Shown here: one piece after another, positions 14,327-26,609 of the stretch | Layout of the letters: the number at the start of each line of letters is the position of its first letter | How positions within the stretch are numbered: the first letter of the stretch is position 1 | The notes under the pieces: generated by a model | Seen by the model: only the letters and a program-made list of their open reading frames with translations | Told to the model about the DNA's origin: nothing | Database searches by the model: none | Position numbers and translations under genes: made by a program | DNA from: Ichthyophthirius multifiliis | Taxonomy: Eukaryota; Ciliophora; Oligohymenophorea; Hymenostomatida | Length of the DNA stretch: 64,000 nucleotides | Assembly: GCF_000220395.1 (NCBI RefSeq) | Contig: NW_004085911.1 | Coordinates: 124,001-188,000, forward strand | Reading direction: 5' to 3'

Positions 14327-14566
14327 AAAAATTAAGATTTATTTGTAAAAATAATAATAATTAAGAATATATATGTTATTAAATATATTTATTTTAAATA
14401 AATAATTTTTTATTTTTTATTTTTTATAAAAAAAAAAAAAAAACAAAAAAAAACAAAGTTAATATATTAAAATTAATTAATATTTTTTTTTTTTTATTAT
14501 ATTAAATTATTTTTAATAAAGAATTCTTTATTTTATTAAGAAATTTACATTTTTGTTAATCCATTT

Positions 14567-15670
14567 TCATTTATTTTGAATATTTGATATTCTATAATTT
14601 AAACTGAAATATTTTTTTTTAGAAGAAGTATGCTAATCTTCATAAATATTTTCAGCTATTATTTCAAGTTGTGATTGATATTTATTGATTTTTTTATATG
14701 AGTTTAATTAAATTTATTTATTTTCAAAAAATTCTTCTTGTATATTATTTTTTTATTAATTATTATTTTATAATCTTTAAAAAAAATCTTCTTTTTAATT
14801 ATTATTGTTTTTTTTTACAGGAGATAGTTCTAAATTATCATCAATTTTGATACATTAATTCTATTTAATATTCTTTTCATTTTATTAGTATTCGAATTGT
14901 TGATTTGATTTTAAAATTTTCTATTAAATTAAATCTTCGTCAAATTAATTTTATTCAATTATTAATTCATCTTTACTTGATTCCTAAAATAGCATATTTT
15001 CCTAATTTTTACTTTTTTCATATTAAAAATTTTGTTTTTCTTGAAGTTCATTTAAATAATTATTATTTAAGGAAATATTTGAATTATTATTTTAATTTTT
15101 TTTTTGGAATAAATCTAAATATAACAAGTGTTCTTCATTTTTTGTTTTTATTGATTTTTATGAAATTTTTTAAATAGAAGCCAATTATTATTTAATATTT
15201 AAATTTATCAATTACTAATGTTAAATTTTTAAACAATTTTATGAAATATTATTTTATTATGTTTTACTTTTAAATATTTTATTCGTCTTTACTTATTTTT
15301 GTATAGAATTTGCCAAATTTAACCGTATATTCGAAAAATTATTAAAATCTACATTTTCTTTTGTTTAATAGTAATTGTTTGATTATAATTTAGCTTTTTA
15401 ATAATTTTATTACTAATATTATACAAATTGTGGATAATTATTATTTAAAATTTATTTTTATTAAATAACTTCTTTTTATTAGTGATAACTTTAGCTCTTA
15501 AAAACTACTTAAGAACTATATATATTCTTTTGATTATTTTTAGGCGAAGAATAATCTAAAGTAGATTGTTTTTGGAAACTTTAACTTTTTTAAAGTTTAT
15601 TTTAATTAATTGGTATTTATTAATTAAATATTGGAATATTAAATATATCATCATTTAATTTTTTATTCAT
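14567..15670 (-). CDS. Q/N-rich frame, possibly 3' part of the MORN gene
   Basis: The frame opens at ATG 15668-15670 and reads 367 codons to TGA 14567-14569. It is rich in Gln, Asn, Ser and Lys with scattered acidic segments and no recognised domain; a segment near 15,320 (ENVDFNNFSNIRLNLANS) is the most protein-like. Its ATG overlaps the TGA of the upstream MORN frame by four bases (ATGA), a geometry normal in bacteria but odd for a ciliate. The frame also stays open and sensible upstream of the ATG. It may therefore be the C-terminal half of one longer MORN protein joined by an intron between about 15,745 and 15,690. A GTCTCA...TTTTCAG pair there would restore frame. Separate gene or 3' exon cannot be decided here. 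Confidence 0.55.
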
Positions 15671-16646
15671 GAAGTTTTGAGATTTCGAATGTTAAAAATA
15701 TCTGAAAATTACTTTTTTATAAATATTTATTTTTTCTTTTTCAAAAAAAAAATACATCTAAATTCTTTTTGAGACCCTAGACCACTTTGTTTTATTGTTT
15801 ATATGTTGTTTTGATTGTAAATGCCAAATTAAAATTAATTCATTTATTTATTATATAGAATGCCTTCGCCACAATAATCCCCTTTTAATAGATTTCCGTC
15901 ATAAAAATCTCCATTTTAATAATTCTTTATTCCTAGCCCACTTAATAATCCATTTTTATATAATCCACAATCTAATTTATTATTAGAGTAATGAAATAAT
16001 CCTAAACCATTCGGAATATTATCAATAGTAACTCCAATATAAAAGCAATTATCAGAAAAAATATTTTTTTAAAATTGAATTAATTAATTTTTGTTGTGTT
16101 TTTATATTAATTTAAGAATTAAGTTTTCATAATTAATTAATTTTATTTCTTTATTTAAAAAATAATAATAAAAAAAAAAATATTTTCATAATTAAGTATA
16201 CCTTTCTAATTTTAAAAATCAATATTTTTAACAAATATTCCATTCCTATATTCACTATAAATCAAATTCTATTCATTATTTATTTATTTAATACATTATC
16301 CATGTAGCTTTCCTTTTCTCCAATATCCAATATATTTTGTATTATTAGATAAAAATAAACAGCATTTTCCTTAACATTTATTTTTTTCGAAATTTCCTGC
16401 TAAATATCCTCCTTAATTAAAATAAATTATTCCTTGTCCGCATATATAGTCATCTTTAAACTCTCCTATTTTAATATTAATATCAAAAACATACAATTTA
16501 TTTTTATTATATTTTATAATACCTATATAAAAATTTCCATTATCCCATAAAAATATCCCGAAAATCTCTTTTTTTTTTGTTATTGGATTAAAATAACCTT
16601 GATACATTCCATTTTAATATTCAAAGTATTTTATTTCTAAATTCAT
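15667..16646 (-). CDS. MORN-repeat protein
   Basis: Starts at ATG 16644-16646, has one intron (16149-16201) and reads 308 residues to TGA 15667. It contains at least five MORN-type repeats with the Y/F-x-G-x-(W/Y/F)-x2-G-x-x-x-G-x-G spacing, for example around YLAGNFEKNKCQGKCCLF, YIGYWRKGKLHGQC, YIGVTIDNIPNGLGLF, CGLYKNGLLSGLGIK and FYDGNLLKGDYCGEGIL. MORN arrays act as scaffolds at membranes and cytoskeleton and are common in ciliary and basal-body proteins; the actual role here is unknown. The last 30 residues are Lys/Phe-rich and may be intron sequence: a 54-nt GT...CAG segment sits in them. See the overlapping downstream frame. The MORN assignment is secure; the C-terminus is not. Confidence 0.82.
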
Positions 16647-17817
16647 ATAAATTTAATTCTCTTACTTTTATTTAAAAAAATAAAATATTTTATATAAATT
16701 AGCTTTTAAAATTTAAAATTTTATAAAATAATAATGAAAAAAAAAAAATATCTAAAGTTTTTATACTTTTATAATATTTATATCAAAGTTTTTTCATTGA
16801 AAAATTTAAAGAAATAAATATCAAAATTTAATAAGATTCCATTTTTATTTAAATATGTAATTTTTATATTTTTCAAAGATTATAATTGAATATAATATTT
16901 ATACTTTTCAAATATTAATAGTTTAATACTATTTTAAAAATAGTAATTTTTATAAAAAATAGACAAAATATAGAAACTATAAGATTAAAAGACAGAATAT
17001 GCTTTAACATGATTAAAAAATTAAAAATCAAACAATTAATTGAAATGAAAATAAAATTAAAGTTATAATGTTAATAAACAAAAAGTAATTTTAAACATTT
17101 TCTAATTTAAAAAAGAATAAAAAAATAATAATTTTTATTTTAGAGATAAATAAGTATGATATTAATTAAATAAGAAATAAAGTATTTGTCTTAGTTATAA
17201 TAATATAATTAATTATTATTCTTTTATAGGATTATTAATTGCAATAATATAAAACTATAATATACTAAAATGAGAAATAAATAGAAAATAAATAAAGAAT
17301 AAAGTTTTTTTTAGTATATTAAATATAAAAATAAATTTAAATATTATATAGATTGGATATTTTAATAAATCTAATTAGCAAAACTAAGATAAAAATATTT
17401 TGAAAGATAAAAATAAATAAAAAAATAATATATGATGATTTTACTAAGATTAAATAAAAAATAATTATGATTTTTCTATTCTTTTTTTTTAAAAAAATAA
17501 TGCAATAAATGAATAAATTAATGTTAAATAATTAAGTAAAAATTATATTAAACGTCTAATAATGTGAAAATTAAAACTATTCAAGTATTTTTAATTTAAA
17601 CTGAAAATTTAATATTAAAAATAAATACTAAGTAAAAACTCTATATACTATACTTAAAATGAAAAAGATAAAAATTATTAAAAAATATTAATAAGTTAAT
17701 AAAATATATTTTTATTTTATTTATTAGAAAAATATAACAATAATTGATAATTTTAAGTTTTTATAATTATTTTTATTAATTAATTTCATTTAAAATTTAT
17801 ATTACATTTATTAAATA
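16647..17817. other. Intergenic, A/T only
   Basis: About 1.2 kb of A/T-rich sequence between the start of the MORN gene and the 3' end of the triphosphatase-like gene, both on the minus strand. No convincing frame, hairpin or RNA gene seen. Confidence 0.55.
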
Positions 17818-18994
17818 TCATTTTTTTTATTGATTTTCAATTATTTAAAAATTAGTTTCTAAATATTAACCTATTAAACATTATAAATAATTAGCTTCTT
17901 TTCCTGCATTATTTTTCAATTTGATTTCTTGAATAAAACCAACATTAATTTCTCCAAATATTTTACTTGCAAAATTAAGATTAAACAAATTTCTAACAAA
18001 TTATCTTATATTACTGTTAATTTTTTCAAAACGTTTATTATTATAATCTTCTTTAAAATATTATTTAATTTTTTTCATTTCAAGTTCTGATTCAAAGTTA
18101 ATATAAGCCCTAATATTAGGAAGAAAATAATTTTTAAAGAAATTAATCTAAATTAATCTCCAATAATTCTTAATTTAAAATATTTTTCGTAATTTACTGT
18201 TAAAATTAATTCTTAAGACTAATTAAAATTTCATCTTAATTCGAAAGCTTAATAGTATTATCTATAGTAAAAACTCTTGTAAAAGAGAATTCCATGAATA
18301 AATATGTAAATGATTTTCTATATTTAATTCTAGCCTATGAATATTTTTCATTTTAAGCTAAGTTTAGATATTTGTTTATTTGATTTTGATCATTTATAAT
18401 TATTTCTTCTCGAGCACTTATTCGATATACTCTTTCTTAAAATTGAATATCTAAATTGTTCTTTTTATTTCTGTCTTTATAATCTAAGACTATTTTATCA
18501 GCATTTTGATGTATTTTTAATCTATATCCGTCTTAAAAATTATAATCTATCGTTATTTCACATGTCGTCTATTTTAATGTATCTAAATTAAGAATTTAAT
18601 CATTTAGAACGTGTTAATTAAACTTAGTTTTTTTATCTTTTTCATCTATTAAACACTTAAAAAACTTAGTTTAGTTTAAAAAATCTCTTATTTAACATGT
18701 ACTTTGAAATTTATAAATATCCTGAAATTAATTAACTATTTAGATTTAGTTTAATGATAATTATCTTATAGTATCTAGTTTAATAAAGTCTTTTTCTCGT
18801 TAGTTTACATTTGTGCTTTTTAATACTAGTAATCCGATTTTGCCTTCGATTTCAATATCAATGTTTTTTGTTAATACTATTTCAATTTATTTAAATATAA
18901 AATTTTAAATGTTTTAAAGGGGAGCAGATTGCATTTGAAAATCGAAATTCGGATCTATTGGAAATAATTGTTTTCTTAAAGAAACTTATTACAT
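17818..18994 (-). CDS. mRNA 5'-triphosphatase, CET1-like (candidate)
   Basis: Starts at ATG 18992-18994 and ends at TGA 17818. About 378 residues if a 40-nt intron is removed somewhere between about 18,180 and 18,310. Features of the tunnel-fold (CYTH/CET1) triphosphatases are visible. Near residue 45 a strand reads NIDIEIEGKIGLLV, like the first metal-binding Glu-x-Glu motif. A basic strand (ARIKYRKSF) leads to FTRVFTI. Near the C-terminus ESELEM resembles the second Glu-x-Glu metal motif and is followed by helices. In fungi and protists this enzyme removes the gamma phosphate of nascent RNA before guanylylation. The frame changes by one base between the FTRVFTI strand and the final motif. 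Two different 40-nt GT-AG segments restore it and I cannot choose. Other CYTH proteins (inorganic triphosphatase) are possible. Confidence 0.5.
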
Positions 18995-19266
18995 TTTTTT
19001 TTTTTTTTATTAATGTTTTTTTTTTTTTTAAAAAAAAAAAGAAATTTTAATTAAAGATAAAATATAGAAAATAAATATATTTATAAATTATTTTAAAAAA
19101 TAATTATTTTAAATAAATTAAAAGATATATTATTAAATATATCATTTTTATTAAATATGAATATTTTATTTTAAAAAGTTAATTCTTATAATGAACAAAT
19201 ATAAAATTTAAAAACTTCTATAAATTCTAAAGTTAAGCCGTATTTTTTATATAAAATAGTAAAAAT

Positions 19267-21551
19267 ATGAAATATTTTTTAATTAAAAAAAAATAACTTA
19301 AATAAGAATTAATATCTAAAATAGTAATCATATTTTAGGGAATCAAATAAAACTATTTAATTATTAAAGCAAAAGTAAATAATATTTTATTTTATTTTCT
19401 ATTAAATATTTTGATTACTTTTTATTAAGTTATAGACGATTAGAATGCATATTAATTAAAAAAGAAAATTATATCAACCAAAATACCTAGGAATTGTAAA
19501 ATAACCATGTATTTATATACTAATTTTATATAATACTAAACATATTGAATTAATTAGAATTGATTAAAAAAATATAAAACTTCAAAATGTAAACTATTCA
19601 ATAATATTTAATTTATCAAATATATTTCAATTTGAAATAAAAACACTTGAATAAATATAATTTTTGAAAATACCTATTATTTTTTAAAAAGAAAAAGTTA
19701 CTTAATTTTTAAAAAAATAAATAAATAAATAATAAAATTACGTTAAAAAAAGATTGATATCATCAAATAAGAAATATACAAATTAAATTAATAATTATTA
19801 AAATTATTCTAGAATCAAAATTCGATAAAAGACTTTGATTAATACTAATTTATATTTATAGATTATTTAATTAAATAAAAGTTTAGCGAAAATATTATAT
19901 AAAATATAGCTAATTAAGTAATAAATATAATTAATTATTAATTATTTATTTTATTATTAAATTTATTTAGTCTTATAACCTACAAAAGAAACTATTTATA
20001 AATTTTAAAGGTCTTTAATAATTATAAGTATTTGAAAATGGTTTAAATATAATGAGACTATAAATTAATTTTTTATTGGAATAAATATTTAATAAAAGAT
20101 TATTTACAATTAACTTTGAATATAATTATTTTAATGTAAATGAATATAATTATTTTGTTAGCATATATAATCAAAATCGTTTAAACTATATAAATTATCC
20201 TAATAAGTTTGATTGTATTGATGTTTTTACAGATTTTAATTTAGACTAAAATTATTTATAGAAAATTTAAAGGTTATTCCAAATTGAAAATAATGATTCT
20301 ATTTGTTTAGTCTAATGGAGTACTAGTGGTAATATTTTAAATGATGTATATGAAAACTATGAAAAATTTTAAATTAAAAATTTAAATAATTTATATGCTT
20401 TAAACACTGATTTTTTTTTTAAGAAATTTAAGAAAATTTAATTAACTAATTTTTTATATAATTTTTAATCAATCTAAAATTAAAAAATGATGAAAGTGGA
20501 TATTAAAATTAAATAGAATTGTTTATAAAATTAAGAACTAATACATTAACAATATAAAGGTTTGAATAGAAGTCAGGAATTCCTTCTTAAATTAATGAGT
20601 TATTTATTTTTCTTATGTAATAAAACATTCAATTTAGTTGTGTTATACTTTTAGAATATTCTCAAAATGGTATATATATATATTTATTTTTAATTTGATA
20701 ATTTATATAAACTTAAAATATATAATAAAGAATTTAAAAAGGATCACATGTATTTAATTCCATATATTTAAAATAATAGAATGATTTATTAAATACATAT
20801 TTCATTTTAAAACATAAATTTTATTTTAGATAATAATGAATAAAATAGTTTAGTAATATTTAAAATTAAAAATTTATATTACTTGTTCATAGTTTTTTTA
20901 TTTTATTTTTTAAAAAACTCATGAAAAAAAAAAAAAAGGAATATTAATTTTTTTTTTTTGATTGAGTTTTTAAAATAAATTAAATAGAAAAAAAAAATAA
21001 TATGAACAAGTAATATTTTACTTATAAATTTCTTATATGAATATTTTTTATAATAGGAAAAAATTTTATTTGATTTTTAAAATCATAAATAAAATAAACT
21101 GTTTGAAAGCTTTTTAAAATAAAAATGCCTTGAAGTTCTAATAAGATAAGCAATATATTAAACAAATTACTTTAGCATTTAAAAAGTTGAAAAAGTAAAC
21201 AATATTAGTTTTGTTATATTTATAGATACAAAATAAGACTTCAAATAAAAATAATTTAATTTTAAAATGCAGCTTTTAGTTAATTCTGAAAATTTTCTAG
21301 ATATTAGTGCTTAAAATATATAAATTGAAAATAGTAATTAAGAAAGTTTCAAATTTCATTTAAATGATTTTCGAATAAGTAAAATATTTTATATTAAAAA
21401 ATTTTTAAAAGTATAAAAAAAAAATTATTATTAAAAAAGAAACAAGATATATAATGACTAATTAATAAACTCCTTTTTAAATAATATTTTAATTAATAAA
21501 GCCATTTTTAAATTATATATAAAATAATTATTATATATCTATAAATTGTGA
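19267..21551 (+). CDS. Unknown protein, five exons, one hairpin intron
   Basis: Exons 19267-19374, 19430-19696, 19753-19917, 19971-20884 and 21011-21551 join in frame to 664 residues ending at TGA 21549. The first three introns are ordinary (53-56 nt, GTAAAT or GTTACT to AG). The fourth, 20885-21010 (126 nt), has donor and acceptor inside perfectly complementary arms. Without its removal an in-frame TGA at 20922 would stop translation after about 500 residues, while the downstream sequence stays clearly coding in the spliced frame. The protein is Asn/Phe/Ile/Leu-rich without recognised domains; a typical segment is LFQIENNDSICLVQW. The start is the first ATG of the first good exon; an additional upstream exon cannot be excluded. 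Confidence 0.6.
20876..21016. repeat. Inverted-repeat element coinciding with an intron
   Basis: The 16-nt arms at 20876-20891 (ATATTACTTGTTCATA) and 21001-21016 are perfect reverse complements. An inner stem pairs 20911-20922 with about 20962-20972 (TAAAAAACTCA with TGAGTTTTTA). Both arms are flanked outside by TTT. The intron donor and acceptor lie inside the arms, at 20885 and 21010. It looks like a small terminal-inverted-repeat element serving as an intron. Confidence 0.75.
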
Positions 21552-23123
21552 CTCTACTTATTATTAACATGAATTGAAAAAAACATTTAGTGTAATAAAT
21601 GATAATAGTTTAAGTTAATTTATTAATAATAAATAAATTTAGTAATAATTTTAATAATAATTTTATATCAAATTAAGTTAATAAAATTGAATATATTGAT
21701 ATATAAATATTTATTTTTGTTTAAAATAAATATAAAAAAATATAAAAAAAATAAAAAATAAAAATATATATATACATATATAAATATAATTAAATTATTT
21801 TCATTATTATTAATTTTAAATCAAGTTTTTTGATTTATAATATATATTTCTTATTTACCAAAAATAAATAATAAAAATTAAATAAAATAAAGCATTATAA
21901 TATTTTTTTTTTCGTTTCATAAAATTAATTTATTATTTCAATATAAAAATATACTTCATACTTATCTTTGTTTGATTTTAAATTTACATCGTATAAATTA
22001 TGAAGGCATAATATAAATTTTAATAATTATACTTTATAATGAAAAAAGAACTATAATTATTATTAAAAAAAATATATAAATAAATTCTATTAAATGATAA
22101 ATTATAATATATATTTATATATATATATTTAAATATATATATAAATATATAAATATATATATATATATTTAAATATTTTCTTTTAATATAAAATTAATTT
22201 TTTTTTCAAATAAATTATATCATTTTTATTTTTATATTTTTTTTATTAAATCTTTATAAAAAAAAATTAAATATAAAATATAATTTTAATTATTTATTAT
22301 TGGAATGTTTTTTAGTTTTTGAGATATTTAAATTATATATAATTTTATTTTAATAAAATATTTATTATAATATTAATATGCCGATGCATATATTAAAATC
22401 TCTAAAAATAAAAAAATTATTTGTAAAATAAAATAAAATGAATATTATATCTTTATTACATATATTTTTTATAATTTTTTAGAAAAATAATATTTTAAAT
22501 ATAAAACATTTTTGTATCTTATTTTTATTTTTGTAATAATTATAGTTCTTTAATTAAATTAATATATAATTATTTATTTTGTATTATTTAAACTACTTTT
22601 TTCCTCCTTATAAAATATAAAATAAAATATATTCTGGAACTATAAAACAAAATATTCATTATTATTAAATTTTGTATTAAGAATAAATTATCTAAAAATG
22701 AATAAAATATATTTAGAAATAATGGTTTATCAATAAATATTTCTGCATATATTTTATATTCTTAAAAAATATATATATTTAATAATCTTAAACATAAAAT
22801 AAACAATATTCAGAAATGAATAAAGTTATTATTAATCCTGTAATATTAATATAATACATATATTTATTAAAAAATAATTTAAATTTATATAATATTTAAT
22901 TGCTTTATAATAAATATAATTACTTTTATTAAAAAAATAATAAATTAAAATATTTTAACTTTTTTATTAAATTTTGTTTTAATTTCTTTATTAATGAATT
23001 AATAAAATATTAATTAATATATAACATATATTAGTTAGAAAAAAAATTATAATATAATTAATCACTTTATAAAGAAAAGAAAAAAAAAAAAAAATTCTAC
23101 AAATTTATTAACAATATATTTAT
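21552..23123. other. Convergent intergenic region, A/T only
   Basis: About 1.6 kb between two convergent genes. It contains long AT-alternating runs (for example around 22,105-22,170) and A/T homopolymers. I see no frame with protein-like composition and no stable GC-containing structure. Confidence 0.55.
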
Positions 23124-24418
23124 TCATGAATATTTAAAAGTTAAATCAGTATATTACCACACTTAGCTTAAATATAAAAGCCTAACCATTAAAAAATCTC
23201 TCAACATAGTCACTGAAGCATCAATTATATTCAAATGGGAACCGTCTACATCTTTCCAATTTACAGGAACTTCAACAATAGGAACTTTATAATAGTTAGC
23301 AATCATAAAAAGTTCAACATCAAAAGCCCATCTTTCCAAATGTTAAGTTTAAAATATTTTTAGAGCAGTTTTTTAAGTAAATAGTTTAAATCCACATTAT
23401 GTATCATTTAATTTAACTCCACATATTTATTACACTATAATTTTCGAAATCAAACTCAAGACTAATCTATACCATTTCCTTTCCAATTATGTATCTTAAT
23501 ACATATGACTTCTTGAACCTACAGATATTCCTAAATTATTGATTTCTATTTATTAAATCTTTTATTAAAAATAATAAAAATAAATATATTAATTTTTAAA
23601 TTTACTTTATCATAAAGTTTTTAAAAATCGTCAATTTTAGTTGCCCCATCTGCGTCTGCAAAAAGTCTATATTTTCCTTTTGCTAAAAGTATTCCCTTTT
23701 TTTTTATTATATAGAAGTTAATATATTTATAAATTTTAATATTGTTTTCTTTTTTTGTTTTGTTTTACATATCTAACTGCCCCTCCTTTACCTATATTTT
23801 TCTTATAGCTAATTATTTTTAAGTTTATTTTTTTTCCTTAAAAATTAAAAAAACTCTTTACTATTTCAATACTATTTTGTTATATTTTCTAATGATTTTT
23901 TTTAATAAAATAATACGTTTTATCCTTTGAAGCGTCATCTACAACTATAATTTCATAATTTTTATTTTTTTAAGTATACTATTCTTCAAAATACTTTAGA
24001 AATAAAATTATATCTATTATTATTAGTAATTATTTTTTAGTTTACATTTATAGTCTAAGTAAGCATTTTTCCAATTCTATTTTATTCATTGTAGGCAGGT
24101 ATTACTATTGATAAGTCATAATTTTAATTTTAATTTTAATTTTGGTATTCAATATATGATTATTCCTTTTCATTAAAAATAATTATTATGTCACTATAAT
24201 TTTTAATTTCTTTTTAATATGTGTTTATATTTATTAATACTTATGGTTAGCATTTTTAATTTATTTTTTCCAAGCAAAATAAGGCTAAAATATGAATTTT
24301 AGTAATTAAATCTATATTTTAATAATAATATATCACATATTTAAATTTTTTTGAAAATTAAATATTTATATACAAAAAGTATTATTAATATAATGAACAA
24401 AATTATGAGTAAATCCAT
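23124..24418 (-). CDS. ALG5: Dolichyl-phosphate beta-glucosyltransferase
   Basis: A GT2 enzyme that moves glucose from UDP-glucose to dolichyl phosphate at the ER membrane, supplying donor for N-glycan assembly. Five exons give about 356 residues; introns are 24285-24336, 23994-24045, 23696-23768 and 23559-23605. The N-terminus (MDLLIILFIILIILF) is the expected signal anchor. Next come YDLSIVIPAYNEQNRIGKM, EIIVVDDASKDKT, NIGKGGAVRYG and the metal/nucleotide motif ADADGATK. The C-terminus carries the ALG5-specific LERWAFDVELF and VPVNWKDVDGSHL and ends in RDFLMVRLLY. DPM1 (mannosyl) was considered, but the WAFDVEL/VNW region and N-anchor favour ALG5. The first intron (donor GTGATA) was chosen by frame. 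Its substrate needs dolichol, a product of the pathway that includes mevalonate kinase, encoded at 59.5 kb. Confidence 0.9.
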
Positions 24419-26222
24419 TTTTTATTATTTGCAGAAAAATTAATTTTTATTTAAAATTTATTTATTTATAAATCATTTAATCTAAAATAAATATTAATTA
24501 TAATTTTTTAATAAATTTGGTTTTTTATAAAAAAAAAATGGATTATTTATTTATATAATAATATATAAATCATAAGTTTATATAAATTTCACCATTTCTA
24601 AAAGGATTTCTCTTTTTAAAAAAACTAAAAAAATATTTTGAAAGAATATATTTTAAGTTTAGATAATACAATTTTCATTCATTTATTTGTTTTTAAAACA
24701 TAAAAACTAATCAAAAAAATAGAAGAGAGTTATTTAAATATTATTATTTTTTATTTTAAAATTTTGTGAGCTTTATGGAAAATTATTTTTATTATCATAG
24801 TGATAAAAAATATAAATGAATTTACTCCAAGAAATTTCAAAATATTCAATAAATAAGATGTTTAAAAGTAAATCTAAAATATGCATTAAAAAATAATATA
24901 TAATTTAAATTTTTTCTTAATAAATAGTTAAAAATTAGTTTAAAACTACTAAAAATAATTTTATAACTTTACATATAAAAAAAAATGATATAAAAAAATT
25001 TACAAATCAAAAAAATTAATTTTAGAATAAAAAAAAAAATCATATAATAATAATAATTTCATAATAAAATAACATATATTTCTAAAATTGCAATATCAAA
25101 ATTAATATATATGTGAAATCACAATAACAAAAATAATATATATATAATTTATAGAATTAAAAATTCGGTAGATATAATTTAGAAGTTATTTATTTTTCTC
25201 AAAATTTTATAAATGAGTATAAATTGTAATTTTGTTTAATCTTATATAGGATAACAAATTAAAATACTAAGATTTTATATTATTTTTATAATAAAATAAT
25301 ATATTTTATTTCTCTAATTTATCATAATAAATTTTTAGTAATTATTTATAATCTTTTACAATCTAAAATAATAAAAGTTTGTAAAAAATATTAGTATTTA
25401 ATTTTTTGTTTGTTTAAAAAATAAGTTTATTATTTTAATTACAAAAAAAAATATAATTATTTATAATTTAAAACAATAAATAATATTAAGAATGTTATAA
25501 ATTTTTACAATAAAATTCAATAAATTAATTTATAAGTGCAATAAATAAACTAATTATTAAATAAAAAGAATTTGTTTAATATACATTATAGTAAAATTAA
25601 AAAGTACTTATTATAATATTTTTTAACTGAAAATAAAAAAAAAAAATTAAATGAATATATAATAAAATTAATTATTAAAAGATATAATATAAATAGATAG
25701 ATTTATTAATATTTATGTATCATTGAATATAATATTTGTATATTCTAAAAAAATAAAAATATATACATATATATATATATATATATATTTATTAAAAGAA
25801 ATTATTAAATTTTTATTATTGTAATAAACTTTAATAATAATAATTAAATTTAAAAAAATTTAATTAAGTCATAACAACGAGCAGGCTGTATGATTTTTAA
25901 ATAATTTATATTTTTTATGATAACTTTTAACAAAAAAAAATAATAATTGAATTTATTTGAAAAAAATAGTCGATTTATATATATAAAAAAATATTATTTT
26001 AAAATCCATATTTTAATTATTTATATTCAAAATATAATAATTCTAATTTACTTCGTTTAAGTATTTTTTTTTAAAATAAAATTATCAAAAATAATATCAA
26101 TGAAAAACTTATGCTTTAAAAATAATGATTTTAAATCAAAATAAAAAAAAATAAATTTAATATAATTAATTACTTAACATTTAAAAAATTAAAAATATTC
26201 TATCTATATTTTAATAAATAAA

Positions 26223-26259
<37 letters not shown>

Positions 26260-26609
26260 ACAAAGTATTTTTTAAAAAAGCTTGTTATTTAATTATTAAA
26301 TAAATAAAGAAAGAGTATTAATTGAAAAAAATTTAATAATAAAAAAAGATTTCGTAATTTCATAAAATTATTTATATGTTTATATAATTTTAATAAAATA
26401 AAATTTTTAAGTAAATAGAATTTTTTAATTATTCAAATAAAATGGTATTAATAAAATTATATTTAGAAAAAATAAAACAAAAATTTAAAAATATAAAAAG
26501 AAACTTAAAAAAATAATATATAAATAAAATATATTAATTATCTTTTAATTAAAAATAATTAAAAAAAAAAAACGTTCCTAAAAAATTAGAAAAAAATAAA
26601 AATAAAAAA
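24419..26609. other. Long intergenic region
   Basis: About 2.2 kb between the divergent ALG5 and coiled-coil genes. It is nearly pure A/T with AT microsatellites near 25,767-25,790 and 26,230-26,256. One isolated GC-containing island of about 24 bp at 25,873-25,896 (AACAACGAGCAGGCTGTATG) stands out and I cannot explain it. No coding frame with protein-like composition was found. Confidence 0.5.

Noticed and set aside
14905-15177. Plus-strand frame of 90 codons, hydrophobic
   Set aside because: It is the mirror image of the Q/N-rich minus-strand frame, whose composition and length are far more protein-like.
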